From a virus: DNA of 64,000 nt. The DNA is taken from positions 1-64,000 of IMG/VR virus record IMGVR_UViG_3300006108_000013, one strand, 5' to 3'. Position numbers and translations under genes: made by a program. Shown here one piece after another: positions 33,389 to 42,697 of this stretch. A model generated the notes under the pieces. That model was given only the letters and a program-made list of their open reading frames with translations, was not told the DNA's origin and made no database searches. Each line of letters starts with the position of its first letter. Positions within the stretch are counted from its first letter, which is position 1.

Positions 33389-35095
33389 ATGGACTCGGCT
33401 AATAATACTCAGTCTAATGGATTACCACCAATAAATTCTACTACTGGTGCAGCAACGCAAAATAATATAAATCAGGCGTTTATTTCGACGATACAGAATG
33501 TACCGTATTATTTTGAAATATTTCTCTTTAATGCATTAGAAAGTGATGGTTATGCACCCGTTCCTATAACTTGGAAAATTATTGATGAAATATCAATAGA
33601 AGAGTCGTTTATGACTTGGGTTGTAAAAGGTTATATTACATTAAATTCGGACTTTGAAGTTTTGGAAAGAGGTGCATTAGCAGCTGCCTCAAGTCCTGCG
33701 ATAAAAGCACCGTATGTTTTTAGAACCGATGGTAGAAATAAAATTAGTTTACGAATAAGACCTTTGCTTTCTGATCCAAATTATTTGGATAAAGATTGGG
33801 AAATGTCTTTTGATTGTGTAATTTATGATATAGAAGATTTAGATTCCGATAGCAACGGAAGAAAATTAAGAAGATATTATTTTTGGGATGAAAGATATCA
33901 AATATTAACGGAAAGAAATATAGATTATTCATCAGTTTATAGCAATCCTAATTTTACTTCCGCAAATGGGTTAACAATGCAACAGAAAGCATATAATCCA
34001 AATTTAATGTTAAAGGATATAATAACAACCGCAGCATCAAATCCACCCATAATGGTTAAGGGTATTAGTAATAATGTTAATAACACTATTAAAGTTGGAT
34101 TTGATTATCGATTAAAGGGAGAGAGTATCGCAAATCCAACTCAATCAATGGCTGTTTTTGATGATGGTGGAACCGATAAAATAAACCAATTATTAGAATC
34201 GAATTGGGATAATGGTAACCAAAGTAATTTATACTTTTATACATCACCTGCAAACTCAAGGGCAATTGATGATATAACACATGTTTTAAATTATTGTGTT
34301 TCTAATGTGCAAAATGGTCCGGTTTTTCTTCGTTTTGGTAGAGCAAATAGTGATAAAAAATGGAAGCTTGTATCTTTAGCTTCTATATTTTCACAATCAC
34401 AACAAAATCAAATTGAAAGATTTTTTATAGAAGATGGTATTCCTGCTCAGACTCCTTATGTTGCTAGATCGTGGGCTGATCCAAATGGTAATAATGTAAA
34501 CTTTGTATCGCCAATGGGATCAAGAATTCAAAATTACAAATATTCTCCAATGGTTGCAACAGATGACGCAAGAATAACAAATGCTCCTGTTCACAATTAT
34601 AACTTTAATACTAATTCATGGACTGTAAATTTCGCTCAAAATACTGCAAAAGCTGTTAGAGATGGATTACAATCTTTTGGAAAATTGGGTCTTTTTAATT
34701 TGAGTAGTGCTAATTCAAATTCAGCTAATGCTCATGTATTATTAAATTTAAATCAATCAAAACAAAATGGATCAATATTAAAAAATGTTTTAGTAACATC
34801 AGAATTTTTCCCACCTAATTATGCTGCAAATAAAATGTTAAAAGATGCATTATTTTTAAATGAAGCAATATCTTTTGATACATTTGGATTAACATTAAGA
34901 ACAGCAGGTAAATTTATTTTTATTGATAAACCAAATAGTTCAACATCGAATCCATTCGATGATAAATTTTTAGGTCAATGGTTAACCGTAAAGGTGAATC
35001 ATATCTTTAGAACGGATGGATATGTAAATAATATTTGTGCAATAAAGGTTGACTCGCATTCAAAACTTTGGACGCAAACCGATAAAACAATTTAA
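33389..35095 (+). CDS. Baseplate hub protein, gp27/gp44-like
   Basis: From the ATG at 33389 (three bases after the preceding stop; an in-frame TTG at 33380 is less likely), 568 residues. The beta-rich opening with VPITWKIIDEISIEESFMTW and DFEVLERG, a middle helix region with RAIDDITHVLNYC, and the end WLTVKVNHIFRTDGYVNNI with VDSH fit a hub protein that forms the trimeric channel above the spike. T4 gp27 is 391 residues, so this one carries extra domains. The spike genes follow. Confidence 0.65.
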   Translation: MDSANNTQSNGLPPINSTTGAATQNNINQAFISTIQNVPYYFEIFLFNALESDGYAPVPITWKIIDEISIEESFMTWVVKGYITLNSDFEVLERGALAAASSPAIKAPYVFRTDGRNKISLRIRPLLSDPNYLDKDWEMSFDCVIYDIEDLDSDSNGRKLRRYYFWDERYQILTERNIDYSSVYSNPNFTSANGLTMQQKAYNPNLMLKDIITTAASNPPIMVKGISNNVNNTIKVGFDYRLKGESIANPTQSMAVFDDGGTDKINQLLESNWDNGNQSNLYFYTSPANSRAIDDITHVLNYCVSNVQNGPVFLRFGRANSDKKWKLVSLASIFSQSQQNQIERFFIEDGIPAQTPYVARSWADPNGNNVNFVSPMGSRIQNYKYSPMVATDDARITNAPVHNYNFNTNSWTVNFAQNTAKAVRDGLQSFGKLGLFNLSSANSNSANAHVLLNLNQSKQNGSILKNVLVTSEFFPPNYAANKMLKDALFLNEAISFDTFGLTLRTAGKFIFIDKPNSSTSNPFDDKFLGQWLTVKVNHIFRTDGYVNNICAIKVDSHSKLWTQTDKTI

Positions 35096-35096
35096 T

Positions 35097-35399
35097 ATGG
35101 ATAAAGAAAAATTAAAAAAAATATTATTAGAAAATGTTAAAAAGAACGCTAATCGTCAAGCAATGCCATCCCCCGTTCAAATGGCTAAAAATTTAGCGCA
35201 TACAGCAGTGGCAACAGTTAAATCCGTTGCGGCTGGTAATCCAATTAATGCGCCACAGGATCTTATTGATAAGAGAAAAAATATATGTAACGCTTGCCCT
35301 GCCTTTAGCAAGGATCAAAATAGATGTACAAAATGTGGGTGTAATATGGGAATGAAAACCTATATCAAAGCTGCTTCTTGTCCCCTTGGTAAATGGTAG
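35097..35399 (+). CDS. Small zinc-binding phage protein
   Basis: The ATG at 35097, one base after the hub stop, gives 100 residues. The C-terminal half has CNACPAF, CTKCGCNM and a final ASCPLGKW, a six- to seven-Cys zinc-binding pattern found in many myoviruses. The N-terminus MDKEKLKKILLENVKKN resembles the (L/I)xE targeting helix, so it may be packaged or attached to the virion. The 3' end overlaps the opposite kinase gene by 35 bases. Confidence 0.7.
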   Translation: MDKEKLKKILLENVKKNANRQAMPSPVQMAKNLAHTAVATVKSVAAGNPINAPQDLIDKRKNICNACPAFSKDQNRCTKCGCNMGMKTYIKAASCPLGKW

Positions 35400-35970
35400 A
35401 CATTTTTTCTATTGCTTCTTTAGCATAAGAATCAATATTTGCTCTATCATTTTGTTCGCTTAAAGAATCCCAAGAAACGATATAATCAGCCATTTGTTTA
35501 ATAATAAAATTATTAACTCTTTCTGTATCATTAGCATCATAAATTCCTTTTCTTTCTACAAAAATTAAGAATCCATTCATCTCATTTTTAAGCCAGAAAA
35601 CTTCATCTTTAGGATATTCTACATATCTAATGTCAGGTAAAATATTTATTGCATCCTGTTCGGGTTGAAATTGCTCAATAAAATATCTACCTTGCGTTTT
35701 TGCTCTCTGCATTTTGCCATATTCCACAAGAAGAGGTCTCATAAATTCCTTTTCTTCAGTTATTTCGGTGAAAGAATCTAATTTAAACTTTCTTTCTATC
35801 AATTCTTGTAAATCTCCCTTTACTGTATCACCTGCAATTGATTTTCTAACTGCTAAAACTCCTAATTTTAGGAATTCTCTGGTTAATGCTCTACAGAGAG
35901 TATCTTTACCAGCACGAGCAGCACCGGATATACCAATGACATTAGGGTATGAAAATAGAGTTTCAGGCAT
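35365..35970 (-). CDS. Deoxynucleoside monophosphate kinase, T4 gp1-like
   Basis: A 201-residue P-loop kinase. GAARAGKDTLCRAL (about 16-29) is the Walker A form typical of T4 gp1-type dNMP kinases, and LPDIRYVEY (about 112-120) matches the conserved Asp-Xaa-Arg region. The enzyme phosphorylates dGMP, dTMP or modified dCMP to diphosphates, which joins it to the reductase and ThyX pathway. It is the only nucleotide-metabolism gene within the tail region. Confidence 0.75.
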   Translation of the reverse strand: MPETLFSYPNVIGISGAARAGKDTLCRALTREFLKLGVLAVRKSIAGDTVKGDLQELIERKFKLDSFTEITEEKEFMRPLLVEYGKMQRAKTQGRYFIEQFQPEQDAINILPDIRYVEYPKDEVFWLKNEMNGFLIFVERKGIYDANDTERVNNFIIKQMADYIVSWDSLSEQNDRANIDSYAKEAIEKMSTIYQGDKKQL

Positions 35971-36013
35971 AAATATATTATAAGGGTAAATTTATAAAAA
36001 TCAAATAAAATTT

Positions 36014-37699
36014 ATGGCAGACAATACATCATTTGGAAATGTAACAGTTCCACAAGTGCAAATTACCTATGCTGGAGAACAGAATAATTCCGTCCCTACT
36101 GGTAATTTAATCGGTGGTGGTAGTAATATATTTAACAATATAGCTAATTCGCCAGAAGTTCAAGCTGCCACTACGCCCTTAACAGTCCCTCCTTCTAACG
36201 TTAGTGAAAATAATGTAATTGGTAATATTGGCGTAACAACAAACCCGAATCAAACTATATCATCAAGTCCGCCTCCACCCGCTAAACCATCGCCAAATGT
36301 AAACGCATCTCATAAACAGAGTATAAAAAAAGCTCAGGCTAATCAAAAGCCTGATTCATTAATTGATTTAGAAAAAAAATCCGGTTTAAATACAGAAGAT
36401 TTAGTTTATCTTAAAGGTAAATTTTGCAGAATAAATGATAACTATTGGTATCTGTTATTGTGCTTTTTAGTTTATGGATTTGATTATCAGGTAATGACAG
36501 CAAATGCAAATCCTGATCATGCACAGGCACATGTTGATCAAAATTTTATCAGAGATTTCAAAGCTCTTGCTAATACAAATGATCCAATTTTATTAAAAAT
36601 AATTCAAAAAACACCAGCATTTAGTAAACATTGTTTTGATGATATTGGAATGTTTGGTGTTACTCATGGTGTAAATTCAAATAAACAACCAGCAAACCCA
36701 ATGTCAGGACCTACCAAGCAAGCTGGTACAAGTTTAGTGGAAAGATTATTAAACACTATTAATAATAAAATTAATGGTTTGTTAGAAAATAATTTAAATA
36801 AAACAAGAACCCAAGCTTATTTAGCTTTACCAGCAACTGCCTTTGCATCATTTCAAAAAGCAGTTGCTGCTATAAATGGAATTATAAATGCATATGAAGC
36901 ATTATTGCGTGATATATATCAAGGCATAGTTCAATTAGTTCAGCAGATTTATGCAGTCATAAATGGAATCATTGCTGCAATTCAATATTATCTTTTAAGT
37001 TTAATTAACAAATATATTATCCCAATAGATTTATTATGTTTGATATTAGAATTATTAGAATCTTTTTTTGGCGATAGTAAATTTTTCTCTTCGTTATTTA
37101 ATCAATCTGCATTTTTAAACAAATATTTAGGACAATTTGAATCCGCAATAAACAAAGAAGTTAGCATGGTTGGTAATGTATTGGGATCTTTGCAACCACA
37201 TTTTCCACCGCAAGTAAATCAAGTTATTCAAATTGTAAACAGCTTGGCATTAAATCCCGCATTAGGAACAGGTGTATTGCATTATGGTTATCATCAGTCT
37301 TTACTCGGCTTACAAGCTAGCTTGATAAGTCAAATTGTTACAAAGTACGGTCCTAACTTTGCAGCTTTATCACCTTTAGGGCAAAACCAAAATGGAAATA
37401 CTTCACCGTTTCCACCTGCCCCTTCCACCTTTAATAACAGTTCATATAAAAATTATAATGGAATTCCTACATATATTAATAATATGCCACAGATTCCACA
37501 AACTATAAGCTTACCTGGCGTTAGTAATGTACCTAATCCATTTTCTGTATTTAATAATCCAAATGCAGGATTTGGTAATATTGGAAATGATTTAGCTGCT
37601 ATTGGTCAAGGGTTTAATGATATCGGAACCGCTGGTAATAATTTAGGAACCGCTATTAACAATGCGGTAAATCCAAATACCGCTGCACCTGCGCAATAA
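36014..37699 (+). CDS. Hypothetical structural protein in spike operon
   Basis: A 561-residue protein. N- and C-terminal thirds are Asn/Pro/Gly/Ser-rich and probably extended. The middle (about 255-400) is strongly helical and hydrophobic, with LLSLINKYIIPIDLLCLILELLESFF. It lies between the hub and spike genes and ends one base before the lysozyme-spike gene, so a baseplate role or chaperone role is likely. No family recognised. Confidence 0.55.
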   Translation: MADNTSFGNVTVPQVQITYAGEQNNSVPTGNLIGGGSNIFNNIANSPEVQAATTPLTVPPSNVSENNVIGNIGVTTNPNQTISSSPPPPAKPSPNVNASHKQSIKKAQANQKPDSLIDLEKKSGLNTEDLVYLKGKFCRINDNYWYLLLCFLVYGFDYQVMTANANPDHAQAHVDQNFIRDFKALANTNDPILLKIIQKTPAFSKHCFDDIGMFGVTHGVNSNKQPANPMSGPTKQAGTSLVERLLNTINNKINGLLENNLNKTRTQAYLALPATAFASFQKAVAAINGIINAYEALLRDIYQGIVQLVQQIYAVINGIIAAIQYYLLSLINKYIIPIDLLCLILELLESFFGDSKFFSSLFNQSAFLNKYLGQFESAINKEVSMVGNVLGSLQPHFPPQVNQVIQIVNSLALNPALGTGVLHYGYHQSLLGLQASLISQIVTKYGPNFAALSPLGQNQNGNTSPFPPAPSTFNNSSYKNYNGIPTYINNMPQIPQTISLPGVSNVPNPFSVFNNPNAGFGNIGNDLAAIGQGFNDIGTAGNNLGTAINNAVNPNTAAPAQ

Positions 37700-37700
37700 T

Positions 37701-38897
37701 ATGAATGAACCGATTTTAGGAAATCATATTGGAATTGTAATTGATAGTGATAACACAGATGGGTTACAAATTTTTGTTCCAAATGTTACTAATACTCTTA
37801 TTGATGGTTGGAATGGAGATTTAAAAGATCTATCATTTAAGACTGTTGAAACGCAACAAACTAGCGGAGGAATTACCCCTGCCATTTTCCAAAGATTAAA
37901 GGAAGTTTTACCTTGGGCGAAACCAGCGGCTCCGTTTTTTGGTGGCGGTACATCAGCACCCGTTAATACATCTTTAGGGGCGGCAACAGTAAGTCCGCAA
38001 TCAAATGCAGTTCAAGCACAAAACAATCCACCAACACCGATTAGTAATACTAGTCAAAATCAACCAGTTGCACCTAATGCAAATTTAAATCAAACTAGTT
38101 CTGCTGATAGTGCTGGATTGCAAAAGTTAGCATCAGATAGACAGGCAAGATTTGCTCAAGAATTACAAGATCCAGTTGTTCAAAATCGTTTGGCTGCATC
38201 GGCTATACATGAAGTTGGAAGCAACCCTTATGCACAACAGGCAATGATGGAAACCGTTTTCAATCGTGCACAGTTTACAGGTCAATCAATTATCTCAATT
38301 CTGAATGCCGATTACGGTCCGGGTTGGGGTGGAAGGGATAAAGTTAATGTTCCAGCATCTTCTAATTCTATCCAAGCCATGAATAACGTTTTAAATGGTA
38401 GTAACATTACTGGAATGGCTGTTGACAATTCTTCAAATGAAGCTGGTAATACACTTGCGGCAAGAAACGTAGCGTATGGTACATCTGGTTATGTTTGGTT
38501 AGATAGCAGTCATGGTCAAATTGTTACTGATCAAGCTACAATTGATGCATTAAATTCTGGCAGTACACAAGGAAATTACGAATTATTATATCGTGGATCA
38601 AACGGCAGTAGAAATCAAACGGGTGCAAGTATAAATGCGAATTCTTACGCTGATGCAAATGGATTACAATCTTCTGCTTTAGTATCAAGTGGAACTTCAA
38701 TTATAGGTTATAGTCCTAATAGGAGTATGGTTGCTAATATGGTTAGTGCTCATCTACCAAGTGGAGGTGCAAATGGATTTTATTCAAAACCAGCTATCGG
38801 TGCAAAGGTTTGGGTATTTTTTTATGGTGGAGATATTCAAAGACCAATATATTTTGCATCTGTTCTTGATGGTTCAGGCGTTGCATATCAATCTTAA
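37701..38897 (+). CDS. gp5-like spike protein with embedded cell-wall hydrolase
   Basis: A 398-residue protein. It opens with an OB-type strand pair, GNHIGIVIDSDNTDGLQIFV (about 7-26), and closes with PAIGAKVWVFFYGGDIQRPI (about 367-386), which reads as the last strands of the same gp5 OB fold. Between them lies a linker (about 85-145) and a domain with AASAIHEVGSNPYAQQAMM and VFNRA (about 160-195), a SleB-like cell-wall hydrolase pattern. T4 gp5 places its lysozyme after the OB fold instead. It would open peptidoglycan during infection. Confidence 0.65.
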   Translation: MNEPILGNHIGIVIDSDNTDGLQIFVPNVTNTLIDGWNGDLKDLSFKTVETQQTSGGITPAIFQRLKEVLPWAKPAAPFFGGGTSAPVNTSLGAATVSPQSNAVQAQNNPPTPISNTSQNQPVAPNANLNQTSSADSAGLQKLASDRQARFAQELQDPVVQNRLAASAIHEVGSNPYAQQAMMETVFNRAQFTGQSIISILNADYGPGWGGRDKVNVPASSNSIQAMNNVLNGSNITGMAVDNSSNEAGNTLAARNVAYGTSGYVWLDSSHGQIVTDQATIDALNSGSTQGNYELLYRGSNGSRNQTGASINANSYADANGLQSSALVSSGTSIIGYSPNRSMVANMVSAHLPSGGANGFYSKPAIGAKVWVFFYGGDIQRPIYFASVLDGSGVAYQS

Positions 38898-38899
38898 TT

Positions 38900-38907
38900 T
38901 ATAAATA
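38900..38907 (+). promoter_or_regulatory. T4-type late promoter element (perfect consensus)
   Basis: TATAAATA ends six bases before the ATG at 38914. Confidence 0.7.
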
Positions 38908-38913
38908 TATAAT

Positions 38914-40947
38914 ATGTCAGCAGATAAATCAGATAATCAAGCATTTAGCCAGACTAATAATCTAGCATCCGATGCTGGCAGTTTGCAATTAAACTCTTAT
39001 ATTTCCACGAGTCCTAATTCTAGTATTGTTAATGACCAATCTATAGCAGGATTGTTTCATAAAAATGGATCTTATTTACAATTTATAGGTGGTGATGGTC
39101 TTTTTAATACTAAAGCTGATTTTCATTATAATATAGGTGGAAATATGACATATTCTGTCATAGGCGATACTCAATTTACAACTCTCGGTCAAAGTCATAC
39201 TATGGCATCAACTGGCGGTGCTCATATACAAACTGATTTAAGTCCATCTGCCATAGCTGCTCATGCTGCACACCAACAATCTTTAGATAAAATCCAACAA
39301 GCTAAAGCTGATGCTTTTAATGGTGCAACAAAAAAAGTTCCATGTCCAGTATGTAATCAAAGTATTACTAATGATAGAGCTAGTGCAATTTTAGATAAAA
39401 TTTTGGGTGGATTGAGCAATATATGGCCCCCTTATATACCGTTTTCTTATACAACTTTTAGAAAAGTAATTGGTGGATTGGTAATCCCAATGTTGAGTAT
39501 TTTTACTAATAAGAGTGCAACTAAAAAAGGAACTTGCAATCATCCCAACTGTGATGGTAATAATGTAACCGTACCTGATTTTGATTCTGCTACAAAGGCA
39601 GCAACTTCTGCTATCCAAGGTGACACGACGATACAAGATAACGAGCAAAAAATGGCAAAACAGGATGTTATCGGTGCTCAGCATCATGCCAACTTTGCAC
39701 TTAAAGCAGGTGTTGTACCTAGTTCAGTTTCGCCTTATGTAGAAAACGTAAATAACTCAAATTTTCCAACAGCACATGAATGTAATGGTCAGGCTTTAGC
39801 AAACGTATCGAATGGAGCACCTAGCAAAATAAATTATTATTTAACTCCTGATCATTCACCAGTTGGAAATATTCATTTAGACGCATCTCATAGTGTTGAT
39901 GTAACATCTGGTGGTAATGGTACGCATTTAATTTCGCAAGGACCTGTTGAGATAAAGGCAGGTCACGTAGAGGTTACATCAACTCAAGCAAATGTAGATA
40001 TTTTTGCTAAAGGATTAGCTCAATTAAGAGGTAAACAAGTTATCATTGATGCAAAGGATAATAGTGGTGATGGTGGCGTTCATATAAACTCTAATCACGT
40101 TTTAACAACTGGTCAGCTTAGTGTCAATGGCGATTTATCTGTTAAAGGTTCCATCATGATGGATGGAACTGTTTATGCTCCAAATTTAGTTACAAAAAGT
40201 ATGTCAATGCAGAGTGAACCATCTGCTTCAATTCAATCCGTTGGACATGCGCCATCATGGAATAGTCCACCACCATTTAATGCTAATCAACAAGCAACTA
40301 CTAGAAATATTTTTTCAGAAGCACTTCATGCAATTAAAGCAGGATTTGATTTTATAACAGGTGAATTATTAACGGTTACTGGATTATACAATGTTGTAGT
40401 CAGAGCAATAAACACCACAAAATTAGCAGTGCCAATAGACAATCAAGGTATACCAACTGGATTAGCTTTTACTTATGGTGCTGATATGACACCAGTTCAA
40501 GTTGTTGGTGTTGCTATGACAGCATGGGGACCCGCACCACTTGAAGCATTTGTTGTACCTACTTTTATTCCTGTTTATAACGGTCCTCACAATCACGATA
40601 ATATATCTGGTATGCATAGTCACCAATATAGCGGACCGGAAATAACTCACTGTGACACCACTGCTGGATTCCAAGCACAGAGACCTTCTCCAGCACCGCA
40701 GCCGACTCCACCGAGAGGAAACGGCGCAGGTACAAGTCCTGCTGATTCTGGTTCGCTTCCTATATCACTTTGCTTTGGATTAGGTTTAGGTGGCGGTAGC
40801 GGTACTGGCGCAAGAAATGCGGCTTATGGTGTTCAAGGTGATGGAGATGGATTCAATGGTAATAACTACGTTGAAGCATATCCTAATTATAACCCAGATG
40901 GTTCGCTTAACCCACCGCCAAAATTAAGCCCATTCAGAAATTGCTAA
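38914..40947 (+). CDS. Central spike / beta-helix baseplate protein
   Basis: A 677-residue protein. An N-terminal beta region (about 40-105) is followed by a helical insert holding CPVC (144-147) and CNHPNC (208-213), a likely zinc site. A repetitive beta-strand stretch (about 305-425) suits a trimeric beta-helix. Near 558-575 a PHNHDN...HSH cluster resembles the HxH iron-binding tips of P2 gpV-type spikes. The rest is Gly/Pro-rich. With the upstream gp5-like gene it probably builds the membrane-piercing spike in two chains. Confidence 0.6.
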   Translation: MSADKSDNQAFSQTNNLASDAGSLQLNSYISTSPNSSIVNDQSIAGLFHKNGSYLQFIGGDGLFNTKADFHYNIGGNMTYSVIGDTQFTTLGQSHTMASTGGAHIQTDLSPSAIAAHAAHQQSLDKIQQAKADAFNGATKKVPCPVCNQSITNDRASAILDKILGGLSNIWPPYIPFSYTTFRKVIGGLVIPMLSIFTNKSATKKGTCNHPNCDGNNVTVPDFDSATKAATSAIQGDTTIQDNEQKMAKQDVIGAQHHANFALKAGVVPSSVSPYVENVNNSNFPTAHECNGQALANVSNGAPSKINYYLTPDHSPVGNIHLDASHSVDVTSGGNGTHLISQGPVEIKAGHVEVTSTQANVDIFAKGLAQLRGKQVIIDAKDNSGDGGVHINSNHVLTTGQLSVNGDLSVKGSIMMDGTVYAPNLVTKSMSMQSEPSASIQSVGHAPSWNSPPPFNANQQATTRNIFSEALHAIKAGFDFITGELLTVTGLYNVVVRAINTTKLAVPIDNQGIPTGLAFTYGADMTPVQVVGVAMTAWGPAPLEAFVVPTFIPVYNGPHNHDNISGMHSHQYSGPEITHCDTTAGFQAQRPSPAPQPTPPRGNGAGTSPADSGSLPISLCFGLGLGGGSGTGARNAAYGVQGDGDGFNGNNYVEAYPNYNPDGSLNPPPKLSPFRNC

Positions 40948-41987
40948 CCATTTATAGCAGTCTTAATTTGAGACAATTTAGTAGCTGAAGTAGCTTTATT
41001 AAGTGTATCGTAGCTTGTTAAAGCATTAGCCCCAAAATTATCAATCTGTTCACTAATAATAGTTTGAGCAAGATTTGGATCTTGAACATGCGAAAGAAGT
41101 AAAGTGTAATCGGGAATGGGGGACATAACCATTCTTGCCATTGCATTATTTGTAGGTTTAATCATCGGTATAACTTGAATAGTTGAACCAGAAGTTATAT
41201 AGCCTATTCCATTTGGATTTACATTACCAGCAGGTAAAAGTGCATTTAAAACCGACTGTGCTGAATCTAAATGATATTTTAAATAAACAGTAGATTGCGA
41301 AACATTAGATGCCATATGATCTAATTGAACATAGAATAAAGGTGGCATATTTGTTTGAACTAAAGTCGCTCTCCAGCCATTACCGGATTTAACATCATTT
41401 GAAACTTCAGTGGGATATACAAGTTTTATATATTCGATAAATGCATTTGCATAAATATCTTGTTGATTTTGTAAATAATTTGCATAAAAAGCTGCAATTG
41501 ATTCTTCAGTTATTGGCTCCATTAATCCCGTAGGATTAGGTGGAACATAATAACCATAAAGATTTATATCTCCATTGCCAACTGTCGTTTGCACTGGCTG
41601 ATTTTGACGAGATAAAATTGGTACATCATCAGGACCACAAACATAGGAGTCAATAACTTTTACACCACCTGCTTTTTTAACCTCAAGCTGAGTTATAATT
41701 TTCGGTAAAAATTCCGTAAAACAAGCAGATAAAATCGCACCATCAGAAAACCTAGGATCACCACAAGCAGTTAATACGGAGAAATTAACATGAGGTGTCC
41801 AATCGTAAGAAGGTGGTGTTACTAATACTGGATCTACATTTGGATTGGTTGCAAAATTAACAAGATCGCACAAAAACGGCAATATATTATATGCAGAACC
41901 CATTGCAGCCAACGTAGAACCCGTTGGATATAACGAGGAATCAAATAAAGGTGCGCATGTCGTATCTATATTATTCATCGTCTGCAT
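40944..41987 (-). CDS. Hypothetical protein downstream of clamp genes
   Basis: A 347-residue protein from the ATG at 41987 (or 41978), overlapping the end of the upstream gene. It is rich in Asn, Pro, Thr and Ser with several Cys and long beta-type stretches, which suits a virion protein. It closes the minus-strand replication block and shares CTAA with the spike gene stop. No family recognised. Confidence 0.6.
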   Translation of the reverse strand: MQTMNNIDTTCAPLFDSSLYPTGSTLAAMGSAYNILPFLCDLVNFATNPNVDPVLVTPPSYDWTPHVNFSVLTACGDPRFSDGAILSACFTEFLPKIITQLEVKKAGGVKVIDSYVCGPDDVPILSRQNQPVQTTVGNGDINLYGYYVPPNPTGLMEPITEESIAAFYANYLQNQQDIYANAFIEYIKLVYPTEVSNDVKSGNGWRATLVQTNMPPLFYVQLDHMASNVSQSTVYLKYHLDSAQSVLNALLPAGNVNPNGIGYITSGSTIQVIPMIKPTNNAMARMVMSPIPDYTLLLSHVQDPNLAQTIISEQIDNFGANALTSYDTLNKATSATKLSQIKTAING

Positions 41988-42366
41988 CTAAAAAATTTTC
42001 GTGTTGCTGTTTAAGGAAAATTGTTTTTAAAAATTCCATAATCGCATCACGATCTCTTGCGTTTTTAAAATTTTGTAAAATGATTCTATCACCATTTACA
42101 TTGTATCCAAACATTAAAAAAGTATCCAAATATTCGGATACTATACCTTTAAGAATACCTAAATCCCTCATTGAGATTTGGTTTTCTTTTCGGTTTTCCT
42201 TCATCCATTTATCAATACTTTTCTGAAGTTCTACGTTAGAAATAGCATCAAATACCTTTCGGGTTAACTCTTCTTGTGAATCGTTTCTTTCGATTTTTAT
42301 ATTATTAGTTAGGCTTTCCACCGAAGAAAGCGAAGGTGTATTTGTTTTCTTTTTTCGGGGAGCCAT
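41971..42366 (-). CDS. Small charged helical protein
   Basis: A 131-residue protein with a basic, Ser/Thr-rich N-terminus and helical remainder (ISMRDLGILKGIVSEYLD and a final IFLKQQHENF with an acidic end). It is two genes downstream of the sliding clamp. A late-transcription co-activator such as gp33 would be expected near here, but I see no decisive match. Its ATG lies two bases from a late-like element. Confidence 0.5.
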   Translation of the reverse strand: MAPRKKKTNTPSLSSVESLTNNIKIERNDSQEELTRKVFDAISNVELQKSIDKWMKENRKENQISMRDLGILKGIVSEYLDTFLMFGYNVNGDRIILQNFKNARDRDAIMEFLKTIFLKQQHENFLDADDE

Positions 42367-42368
42367 AA

Positions 42369-42376
42369 TATTTACT
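42369..42376 (-). promoter_or_regulatory. Late promoter-like element (minus strand)
   Basis: Minus-strand AGTAAATA lies only two bases before the ATG at 42366. If used as a promoter, transcription would start inside the coding region, so this one is doubtful. Confidence 0.3.
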
Positions 42377-42692
42377 TTCGATAAGATTCTGCTTTATTAT
42401 TGATATTAAACTTAACAAGATATTCAATCAAAACCTCAATTGAACTGGTTTTAATTTTAAAATGTTCTGGAATATACTGACCTCCATCATGCATTTCAAA
42501 ATATTCTTCTCCTAAATAATTATGATTATTAAAACAAGTAATCATTACCGATGATACTTTGGGGTCAACAACTACAGTCCACGATCTTGGATCGCTGTCT
42601 GAATAATCAGTGAATACTTTATCAGTTACATAACCGCTATCACGAAGACGCTTAATGAAGTAACTACATGTTGTTAGTTTATTTTTAGCCAT
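42372..42692 (-). CDS. Conserved T4-like phage protein next to the clamp
   Basis: A 106-residue protein: TCSYFIKRLRDSGYVTDKVF, then DYSDSDPRSWTVVVDP, then beta strands and a helix ending EVLIEYLVKFNI. From memory a protein with this pattern recurs in T4-like marine phages near replication genes, without a function. Its start is preceded by a late promoter element. Confidence 0.65.
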   Translation of the reverse strand: MAKNKLTTCSYFIKRLRDSGYVTDKVFTDYSDSDPRSWTVVVDPKVSSVMITCFNNHNYLGEEYFEMHDGGQYIPEHFKIKTSSIEVLIEYLVKFNINNKAESYRK

Positions 42693-42697
42693 AATAT

